From: Antitrichia curtipendula
Taxonomy: Eukaryota; Streptophyta; Bryopsida; Hypnales; Leucodontaceae
NCBI GenBank assembly: GCA_951230915.1
Contig: OX579640.1
Coordinates: 10,684,981-10,748,980, forward strand
DNA length: 64,000 bases
Reading direction: 5' to 3'
Shown: positions 37,561 through 47,800 of the stretch, piece after piece
Layout: each line of letters opens with the position of its first letter
How positions within the stretch are numbered: the first letter of the stretch is position 1
The notes under the pieces: generated by a model
Told to the model about the DNA's origin: nothing
Seen by the model: the letters and a program-made list of their open reading frames with translations, nothing else
The model's database searches: none
Translations under genes and position numbers: made by a program

Positions 37561-39320
37561 AGTTCAATCTAGCAAGCCAAAAGAGCTCATAGTTTCGAGT
37601 TTGGAATGCTTTGCAGATAGCGTTGCTCCAAAACCTTTCCCTCAATTCCTACCGGACTTTTAACCTTTGATAGCGACCTTCAAAACCGTCCATGTACACA
37701 TTCATGCACAATAGAATTCCCTTGCAATGTCCCTAGACTTCCATTAAAGTGTCCCTCAAAAGTGTTACTAAATTGTTCCCTTATTTAATTGCAATTAGTT
37801 GACTGCTGATTTTTTGAGATTTCGATTTTAGATTCAACTATATAGTGGTTTCAGTGGCCTAGGGAGCTTCCACTTAAAAAATTCATAGTAATTACAAGTC
37901 ATATCCAGAAATTATATATATTTTTTAAATTCATGATTTTCTAGAAAAAGGTGCCTCCAACTATGCTGAATTACTTATGTTGATGGTTTTACAGCTCAAT
38001 TGGTGTGAAGCCTCAACTGCTGCTGCAAGTGGAACTCAATGTGGACTTTGAAGGTGCATTTGTTTCACAGCAAAAACTGAACTGCTCATATAGTCAGGGT
38101 TTGGAATAGCACTTTTGGTACCCTAGGATGCTCCTCTGTGAGTGATGTCAAGATTTGCAATGTCAAAGTAGCACAAAACTTATTAACTTAGGTCCCCGCA
38201 CATCCTCTTCACAAAAAACTCATGAACCCATTAATTAACAGCTCATGCTGGCCTGGTGGTGCTGATGCTGAAGGGTGATCGAGAATTCAACAACACCAAA
38301 AATGTGTGGCTGCATAAGACAACGCAACTTCAAAGCTAAGCAACACACATGTCACTACCCTCTGGGGCTTTTGTGTGCACGGCTAGAAAGCCCATGTGAC
38401 CATGTATGCCAATTTAAACTAAGTCTTTTGTTAATGAAAAAACAATCGATTCACGTACCTACTTGTTTTGTAATTTGTGAAGTTCTAGCATTGAGATGGG
38501 ACCCTGTTTGTGTCACAATTCATAAACACCCTACTTCAGTCACTAGATATCACTAGATATCAATAGTGTACATTTGAAAGTTTCAAACATGCACTACAGA
38601 TACATATGGTAGAACCACCCATTGTCGACCACTTAAGCAATTCCGCATATGTTCTGGAACAGTTGAAGGCAAGGAGAATTTACAGTCCTGTAGGAAGATA
38701 GAAATGATGGGCATTGCCAAAATTTCATGATTTTTTCCTTGAATTGAATTTACTATGAATTTCTGAAGCCAAAAGTTGGCCTCAACCCATCTCCACTCTG
38801 TAGAGTCATGTATAACTTATCACTGTGAGAGTAATTGCTACTCACTTGAACAACCAAAGTTAAGGACATATGGCATCACGACTTTGGAGCATTGATATAA
38901 CCATCCTAAAAATTAATCATGGAATTGAATCCTAGCATGTACTAAAATTGATCCCCCCTAGTAGTTGGCAACTGGGTACTGGTTGGTGATGGGTGATTCT
39001 ACCATAAATGTCTATATACCAAAAAGAGAATGGGGTCTCACGAGGGTTACCAGACCATATAAAAATAAATACAAAATTGCACTGCTAGTCCCAATCTAGT
39101 GACCCTCTTGACACTTGAGGCCCTAATGAAATGGCACAAATCATCATATGGCGCAAATAGGGTCTCTTACCTTAGAGCCGGTCTCCAGTTGGGAGCTGGA
39201 CCTCCGAACTGGTGGTGTCCAGTAGCTTGCCATTGATAGGATGGAACATCAGAGCATCCAGGCCGGACCTCTAGCCTCCGGTCCACGTAAAGAAGATATG
39301 CAAACTTGGAGGGTCTGCAG
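37561..39320. other. Intergenic DNA, no gene seen
   Basis: The DNA is AT-rich, becoming less so after 39170. There are no recognisable open frames, RNA genes or bounded elements. Confidence 0.45.
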
Positions 39321-39584
39321 CAGGGCTTTTTTTTTGGCTTTCTAGTGCCAGATTGCACCAGAAAAAAAATTTGGCTAAAAAAGGTTATAAAAAATGCCAA
39401 AAAAATTGGATGAAATCGCCAGACAACTTTGAAATTAAAAAAAAAATTAGATGAAATCGCCTAATTGTGGATGAAAACTATACTATACATCCAATAAGTG
39501 GATGAATGTTGCAATTTGGAGCACCACTGTAACATTTGGTATCGCCACTATGGCACTTCTTCAAAAATGAAAAAAAAAGCCCTG
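39321..39584. mobile_element. hAT-like MITE, 264 bp
   Basis: The element starts CAGGGCTTTTTTTTT and ends AAAAAAAAAGCCCTG, which are perfect 15-bp terminal inverted repeats. The flanking 8-mers are GTCTGCAG on the left and GTCTGGAG on the right (7 of 8 identical), the size expected for hAT target duplications. The inside is AT-rich with no coding capacity. Confidence 0.75.
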
Positions 39585-40850
39585 GTCTGGAGGGTCACCT
39601 GGAGGCCCCTTCTCTGAAGAAGAAGACAAACAGATGTACTACAGTCCTCATAACTTGAATGACGTGCGCAAGCAGAATAAGACAGAATTATCAGCCTTTA
39701 AATAAACAAGCACAGAAGTTCAACGCATGTTCAAGGTCCAAGCCGTGCTGTAGCCTACCACCCAAGCTACAGTTCCGATTGGACTTCTGGCTGCCATCCA
39801 GTCCAGGTTGCGAATGGAATCTGGCTCTTACAGCATCCACTCTCTGCTTGCCCAAAGCTGAGTAGGACTGGGACCAGCTCTGACACTCTTCCGGTCTGCC
39901 CGCACTCCACTGCCCAGATATTGCCATGAATCTAGCCCAGGAGCTAGCTCAACCCTCTTCTTCCACGGCCACACAAAGTTTCCAGCGAGACTCCTTTCTC
40001 CCCGCCGAATCTCTCTTGCTGTGAATTCATGCTCTTCAGTTCTCTTCGCGCTTGAATGTTGAGACTGATGAACTCGTTCGTTGACAAGTTTGAAGGAAGA
40101 ATTACGTTTGAAGAATGAGTGGGATCGAAGAAGATTCGGTGTGTGTTACAGTGTGTTGCGTTGGTTGCAAGAATGATGCAAGTTCCCGTTAGTGATGCAC
40201 ATGACAGTATACTGAGTTCATCTTGATTATTCACAGTAGAAAGAACGTGTCCTAGCCTCTCCCGTGGTATTAATTTTTGCCCAAACTTCATGCCAAGCAG
40301 GAAAATTGAAGAAATGTGGGCATTCCAAGCATGAACTTAAGAATCATGTATGAAATCCTTAACAAGAAGTGCTTGATTCATAATTGAACGAGGCCGACAA
40401 AGTGCCTAAATGACATAACCAAAAGCTCCTGTTGGAAGCTTTTATGTGGAAACATGCGTGAATGATCAACAATCTTGTAGTTGTGATTGCCACCACTACG
40501 TAGAATAATTATAATAGTAGCAGACTTTCAATGCCATCCCAAGAAATTGAATCAAGCAAAGATCGATCGATCGAGAGCATCCCTGAGACGCACGGCGAGA
40601 ATTGAAGGAGCTCAAGAAGGAAGTCAGAGCTTCGTGTGTGGCTCCAAAGAGGATGGAAACGCTCCTGGGCAGATTCACGGAATTTGCAATCTCCGGGCAG
40701 GTGGGCGGTGCGAGCAGCTCGGAAGAATCAGTCAGAGTACCCTAAAGCCAAACATTACAAAAAAAAGAATCAGGGGCCTCGATAGGGCCGTTGCCAGAGC
40801 TCAACCAATAGTCGAAATTAAAAAAATAAATTAAATATTATCAATGTCCG
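39585..40850. other. GC-richer block with possible orphan exons
   Basis: The composition is gene-like. One plus-strand ATG frame at 39925-40023 begins MNLAQELAQPSSS and stops after about 32 codons. A second plus-strand stretch at about 40590-40700 reads RRELKELKKEV...RMETLLGRFTEFAISGQ just before a good GT donor (GGGCAG/GTGGGC). These could be pieces of a spliced gene or of a captured fragment. I recognise no family. Confidence 0.25.
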
Positions 40851-41500
40851 GTTTGAATTGTAGTAATTTTTGAAGATTTTACTTTTTTTTTTAAATTCAT
40901 TTTTGAAGGGTCATTGTTTGAATTGAAAAGTTACTGTTTTTTAGGCTAGACCTACCAATACTTATTGACTAATGTGATATTTTCAAATCAAAAGTCTTTT
41001 AGAATCTACACTGTATAGATGTTGAAGAACTAGTACAAGAATCTTTGAAAAAGAACAATGGATGAAAAAATGCATTTTTGTGTACTCAGAATGCATTTGT
41101 GTCCATTCATTGTTCAAAAATTTGAAAACTTAGTCCTTTAGGGGTTAGTGGTGGTGATTTGACCTGAAGATCATTGTCCAGGTTTTCTGGGTGTGTTAAA
41201 AAAAGTAAACAACTACTTGAGAAGTTTTCGTACTATTTTTTATGGCTATTTTTATCTTTTTTAGATATTTCAATTTAAGTTAATTTTTTTAAAATTATAT
41301 CTATCAACTTATTTTTAGTTATTACTTTAAAAAACAAAAAAATTATTATTTCTTACAAAACTAATGAATAACACATTATCTTATGCAACAATAAAATTTA
41401 CATAAAAAATGGAATTGAATCTTTTAGTTTCTACATGAGGTCATTTCATAGGTTACTTCTAGTCCTCCTCGGAAATTTCAAGGTCACACATATAATAACA
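40851..41500. other. AT-rich DNA with a lone TTAA-element end
   Basis: CCTTTAGGGGTTAG at about 41142-41156 matches the right terminal repeat of the TTAA-type elements, but no partner end was found. Otherwise the DNA is AT-rich with no gene. Confidence 0.4.
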
Positions 41501-42110
41501 TTGTATATAACTAGGCAATGGTCCTTCCCATGCTGACAAAGGTACAAATGTACAATTATACTTTGCTAGATCCCGGGGAAGGACTTATCAATTGGTTAAT
41601 CCCAGGATTGGGGTTGGCTGAGGAGCTATCGATAAGGCAATTTTGTTCACTGTAGGCCCCCTTTTCCAAGGATGCCAAAAGGGTTCCCTCCCTCATTGGT
41701 AAAACAATGTCATTTGTCAACGCCACTAGTTCCTTCTCCGGCCCGTTGCAATGGGGCCTATGCTCGAATGACGGGGCACTTCAAATTGGGTTTCAAAAGG
41801 GACTCGACAGCTTCTTTTTATACGCTAAACAGAACGTGCAGGAATCTACGGGAACAGAGTATTACTTTAAAGGAAAGCACGTATGCACCCTCCGATTACC
41901 ACTTGTGGTTTAAAGAAATGAACTCTAGCTCTCACCGGGCTCCAAAAGGACTAACCAGGGTTCTTCTTTTTCAATAATAAAGCTCCATCACTGTAACTAC
42001 AGTTATTCCAGGGTTGCAGCCATGGTTATTACTCCAATGGAGCCTCAAAACCTGCAAGTATTTGGGGGTAAAGCGTATTACTTTACTTTATAATACGAAC
42101 ATGGTATCAT
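41501..42110. other. Unassigned block of different composition
   Basis: This is a sharply bounded block of roughly 45% GC with overlapping open frames on the plus strand (41672-41977 and 41707-41913), flanked by AT-rich DNA on the left. Neither frame matches a family that I recognise. An organellar or retroelement origin is possible but unproven. Confidence 0.3.
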
Positions 42111-42544
42111 GCAGGGTCCGTGTGAACACGACAAAGACGATGAGGCTGGTGATGGCGGGGTCGTTGCTGCTTCTGCCCCTGTGGCCATGGCCACGGCCTT
42201 GCGGGGCCTTGACAATCTAATCTGCATTGGCGACTGCAGCTGCATTTTGTCGGCAATTGCCTGCTTGGTTGCGTCGGGATGAATTTCCGACGCATATGCT
42301 ATTAGATTTTTCCTTCTTTGCGCACGCGAAGAGCCGATACTGGACGATCGGATGGCTATTTGGCTCTGTTCTGTTGTTTTTACTGTCGGAATCCTTCTTT
42401 ACCGGTGACGGTGATGCGTGATGAGCACACGGAACTGCTGGTGGCAGAGAATCGGGATGTTGCTGTTTTAAGAAATCTGCAAGAGTGATGAGGACGTGCG
42501 ATGGTTCAGACAGCGAGTTTCTGGGATCGTTTTCGGTCATGTTT

Positions 42545-43350
42545 CGTTGCTGACGACGAGAACTCGTGTTTCACGTGGAGTACTGTGGCGGATGGTGATG
42601 CTTGCTGTTGAGAATCTGTCAGAGGTACAGCCTTTTAGGATCACATTGTCGAGGTTTTCAGTGTTCTCTGTTTTGTTGTCGTTTTTGCTTTTTATGGAGA
42701 GTGCAAGAATTTTTGCTTGAGAATTTTCGAGCTTCCGACGCTGATCTTGAATAGTGAGGGAGCCATGTTGAGATGCGAAGAATGTACTGTCGAGAAGTTC
42801 AGCTTTAAGGAACAAATTGTAGAGGTTTGAAGTGTTATTGTTTTTGTTGTTTGTTGTTTTTGTGGAGCTTTCACGATTGTTTGCTGGTCTGGAGAGTTTT
42901 CGATCTGCGGACGCGGCTTTTAGAGTTACTAAAGAGTGTGGAGGGATGTTGAAGAATGCGGTGTTTAGCTTTACTAGAAGGTGTGGTTGACTTTGCGATA
43001 TTGCTGTCGTTGTCTCGATTTTGTTGCTATCTGCTTGCTGGCGAGAACTCTTGAGAGTGTTGTTTCACGTGGAGTTGGCAGTGCCAGTAGTAGCAGTTGT
43101 GTGATGCGCACTGTTTGAGATGTCAGAGGTCGAGCTTTAAGGAATGAATCGTAGAGACAGTGCTATTAGCTTTGTTGTTTGTTGTTTTTATGGAGAGTTT
43201 TCAATTGTTTGCTGGAGAATTTTGACCTTTGGACGCATTTTGAATGGTGAAGTAATGTGGAGGAGTGTGAAGAATGCAGAGACCTAGTGTTCAAGTAGGT
43301 GTGGTTGACTCTGCGATATTGCTGTTGTTGTCTCGATTCTTTTTGCATTT
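42545..43350 (+). repeat. Three diverged ~250-300 bp direct repeats upstream of the ABCG gene
   Basis: Recurring landmarks appear in order. They are GTTTCACGTGGAGT (about 42569, 43063), RAGCTTTAAGGAA (42802, 43134), TTTGTTGTTTGTTGTTTTT (42845, 43171), GGAGAGTTTTC, GTGTGGTTGACTYTGCGATATTGCTG (42982, 43302) and TTGTCTCGATT. A more diverged first copy begins near 42640. The block lies 1.5-2.3 kb upstream of the ABCG start. Confidence 0.65.
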
Positions 43351-44884
43351 TGATTTTCGGGAGTGCGGAAAGGATGCAAAGGTATTCTTATCGTGTCGTG
43401 GTCGAAGAAAAAACGAATGTTATGATCTACGATCTAAGTTTAAAAAACAGGACCGAAGGACTTACTTAGTACTCGGCTAAATTTCGCTTGGTTAGCCGGA
43501 AGGAAGTCTTTTTTAATGTTCCGTCATACTGTTTTTATTAAAACCCGGAGGGAGTACTGCGGTGTTGTATGCCGGTTTCGTGTGGTAGCACATTATCTTC
43601 GTAGGGACTACAAGTATCCTGTTGTTGCCACTTTGCGCAGTCATTTAGAAAGAAACAGAATTATTTTCTAGATATCGAGATTCGATATCTCGGCAATTGG
43701 AACTTCGTCGTGATATACAACTGTGCACCGAAGTGTAAACGTACTGCACAGTGAATGACTTATAGGAGTGAAGGTGTTGGAATCTTTAATTATTATGCAG
43801 TCGAGCTCAATGATGTAGCGGAATGTTATACGGTTGTGTGACGATTGTAGTTTTGACTTTGGAGTCTTCTAAGAGCAAATCTGAGCTAGTGTTGTGAGAC
43901 TTGTTATTGTAATCTCGTTTCGTCAGAGTTAGCTTGGGTGCTGTAGAAGGGGACTAAAGTGCTCTTGCGTGGCCGATGTCTTGAAATGGTTACCGGCATT
44001 GCAATTGGTACAGGTGTAAGTTCACTGTCATGTTTAGATTCCTATTGTGGAGGAGGCATTTGGGGTCTAGCTGAGGAGGCCGAGTGGATATTGCGAGGAT
44101 AAGGATGCTTGTAAATTTTTAAGCAGCAGAACGAGTTTGCTCTTTTTGTGGTATAGATAAGAAAGATAGTCGTCTCAGGGGAAGGGATAGTTAGGTGTTT
44201 GGATTGATCTTCTGTTATGTTGCGGGACAAAAAAGAATTTAATTTATGAGAGCTGTATGGATGTTGCAGGAGGCTACTTAAAAACATCTTGTCTTCTGTC
44301 ATCAGCACAAGGTTCTATTCAGGATCGAGTTGGAGTTGGACAAAATCTGTGCACGACAATGTCACGTTAAAACTGCTTCTGTTCGCCACGATTATTTGCC
44401 TCCAACCTTGATAGGTAGGTTTTTGAAACCAATTCTTGGTGTCTGACAGAGTATCACATGGAGGACGGCAGACACTTAGCGAATTTTTTATGGCTTGATA
44501 TCTGGATTCTTGTTGTCAATGCTTCAGACATGAGGAAAAAGGTTAGTAGGGTGATTTTGCTGTGGTTCGCTTCACTAGCTCTGTGATTTTCGGATTTTCG
44601 GATTTCTGTACAGCTTCATTTCTACGATTTTTGTGCATTATTTTGTGGTTGATGTCACGTGCTGTTTCAAGGCAAAATTATTGGTAGTGTATTCAGGATT
44701 GGGATCGCTATCTTGATTTGATTTGTGTAGCTAAGAAATCCAAAGTAGCTCTCTTCAGTGTGATTGGGAAGGTTGGCTTCTAGACTTGGTTTCGTTTCGT
44801 TCAAACGATTTTCTTTCCGACTATTTCTTTGTGCAAGTAGTTTTCACGGCTGACCTAAAAGTGTTTTGAGCTGGTCAGATCAGC
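43351..44884 (+). promoter_or_regulatory. Upstream region of the ABCG gene, content not resolved
   Basis: This moderately GC-rich region likely holds the promoter and 5' leader, possibly with a leader intron. I could not identify a TATA box or start site with confidence. GGAGGGAGTACTG at 43548-43560 resembles a Stowaway MITE end, but no matching partner was found. Confidence 0.35.
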
Positions 44885-47800
44885 ATGGCAGAGATTGAAG
44901 GCTCTGACGGTGTGTCGAAAGATCTAGGTGGTGATGGTGCACGAGCCTCGCGACCAAGCTCGGATTCTACAAGTACTGTTGATGAAAGGCAGCCAAGAAT
45001 TTCTAGCAATTTTGTTAGAGCAACTTCAAACCGTGACAGAGGACGACCATCTCTCTCCGAGAATTCAGAGGCAACTCTTGAGAGAGGAAGGTCCATATCT
45101 TCAGCTCGAATTCAACCATTGCCGACCCCAGCGAGTTCAGTTTATCGAGGTGCTGACGCTGGTGGTGTGACATTCGAACCTCAAGACTTACTCCAGGAGG
45201 GCTTGGGTGAATGGCAAGATCGTGCTTTGAGGCTTCTAACTATGAAGAGGTCTTCGAGCACTGCAGCAGCAAAATCTTATCGAGGGCTTGGACAAACGCC
45301 TTCCTTCAGATTTGATAGACAGCAGTCAGCAAGACGTTCGCATGACAGTTATGGAGAGACAGAGGATTCAACACAGGGAGCAGTTCGATATAGCACAGGT
45401 AGAGACTATCCCATTTACTACTTTCAAGAATAGCTTAATATAAGTAGTTGATATGGAGGTTTTCTATCAGATGTGGGTAGGTCTCCTCACGAATTCTACT
45501 GCACATAAGGTTACATGATGACACATTTCTTAGTTAGAAATGGTTTGATTTAGTCAGTCCACAGGGTACTTCTAAAAGAAGCAGGCTATCATTTACAGTG
45601 TATTGTGCTCAGAGCCAACATATTGCTTAACTTGAATTCTTATAGGGTTGTAGAGCCAACACCTCTCCATCTAAAAACTTTCATTTGTCTGCATACTTTC
45701 AAATGTATTGCAGTCATCATAATGGCCAATCTCTATTGTTCAGTCCCTCAACAGTAATTGCGTTTGTCATAGTTTCAGCGCTTTGGGGTCTACGTTCCCT
45801 CCACAAGGTTCTTCGGGAGGTTGTATTGAAATTCCGTAAGATTGTAATTACTTGGGCACATTCAGTGGGATTCCAATGAGGTGACTTCGAATATCCCGAA
45901 AATCAATGTGATGCGAGCGGTATTTTCGCTTGTGGTGATTTTGATCTGGTTTCTCAATATAGTTTCATCATTTGTTATGAAAGGTGATGAACGAGATGGA
46001 GATCATTTCCAGTTTTCCGAGGCCTCTGAGGATGGCGCGTATGGGGGACATTCCAGATTGGGTTCAGCAACCCCTGGATTTGAAACGCCTGGTAGCAATT
46101 TGTTTGGAGGAGCGGGTGTGCAGCAGGAATCCCTAGTGAGAGAGGGAGAAGGAGGGTCCTTGGATTTGTCTCGAGAGTTCTATGCGACCTTGGCAGAAGC
46201 CCCTCAGGCATCTCTTATTCATTTAGTGAGCTTATATCACCAGACGCTGTTGAGACATGGACTTGTGGAAGATGCTGAGAATATCTCAAGTGTGCTCGCT
46301 GGCCTTCAAAATCAAGAGGAATCTATTGAGAGAGAGGAATTGAAAGGCATGGACTTACTGCTTAAGGAAGGGCTACTGAAGTATCTCTTGTCGATTCACC
46401 CCTATTTGCCTCCTGTCCCCCGTCAGGTTGAGCCTAAGTTACTCTTGCCACTATTTATTTATTACGATCATGAATGTGGCTTTACTTTCAGCTTATGTTT
46501 TGAACGGGTAGTCTTTACACTATGTTTATCCTTCTTTTTGTAGGTTGTGAAATTCAAAGACTTGACGTACTCGATGGACGTCAAGGTTGAGAAAGGCTAC
46601 GAGACAATGTTTACTAAGGTAACCATCCCCGAGTTACTGCATCTTATGTGAAACACGAAGCATGCAATTGACCTGGGCTGAGTCACATAAAGTCATTGTA
46701 TTTCCCTTGTTAGCGTCATTGTTTTGCAGAGCAGATCTTCCTAATACGTTTTCCCCCAGGTTACAGGTGTTTGCAATCGAGCTCCTGTGGAGCATATGAC
46801 GTTGTTGAAGAATGTGACCGGGTATCTTATGCCTGGTACTCTCACCCTTGTCGTAGGTATGTTTATGACTCATTGATGTTTAATTGTATGCTGAGTCGTT
46901 AGTTTCATCGGAATCACTTTTCAACTCTTATCTCCCTTTACTGATGACGAAGATATACTCCGTATGTAAATGAAGCGCTACTACAATGTGAGGATAGGAT
47001 GTATTTGGGTGCAGTAAATTCATTTCAGATTCCTTGCCTTTTTAAATACAGTCTGGACTCTAGATGGAATATCTCGAGTGGATCGTGTTTTTTCCTCTCC
47101 TTGGGTCGTTTTCGTTTCTAATCGGTATGTAACACAAAGCATAGTTCAGTTTCTTTCCTAAGAGAGCCTCTTTAACCTTGTCAGCTGGTTTTCTGCGCTG
47201 TCCTGCGGGCTGAGTTCGCCCACTGAACTCGGCCTACTGACTCCATGAACCTCATTTAGGTTTTCATTGTTATTTGTGCTGGATTGTTCAGGGCCTGCAG
47301 GATCAGGGAAACGCACTCTTCTCAACGTCATTGGAGGTCGCCCAACGAGTCCTGGCAGTTCGCTTACAGGCACAGTAACATACAACGACAAAAATGTTCG
47401 TGATGTGAAATATCAACGCCTGGCGGCTCTCGCATCTTCTTTGGACATCCATCTGCCTGGTCTCACCGTTCGTGAGACCGTTGAATTTGCACGGGATTGT
47501 TCCCAAGCTCTCCGGGCTAAGCACTTCAATGAGGATCTTAAGACGCTCATGGGCGAAGCTCTCAAGCACGGGCAAGACCCTAAGCTTGAAACGAATTTAA
47601 GCATGCTGGGTTTGAAACGTGTTGCTGACCGGCCCGTTGGAAGTCCAATGATGCCCTCGTTGACAGAATCAGAGCGCCATCGTTTGACTACTGCGGAAAT
47701 GATTTCTGGAACTTATGCTATCTACATTTTTGACCAGTTGAACGCTGGGGGAGGTTTGTTCCTAACATACCTTCTCAGTTCAGTTCATCTTGCCGTGCTT

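Noticed and set aside
43490..43560. Stowaway-type end GGAGGGAGTA
   Set aside because: Only one end is visible. No matching CTCCCTCC terminus or TA duplication was found at a suitable distance, so no element was called.
45881..45983. Upstream extension of ABCG exon 2 with a hydrophobic stretch
   Set aside because: The frame is open and looks like a membrane segment, but joining exon 1 at 45398 (phase 1) to the AG at 45982-45983 restores frame directly into the conserved-looking GDERDGDHFQF sequence. The hydrophobic part is best read as intron.
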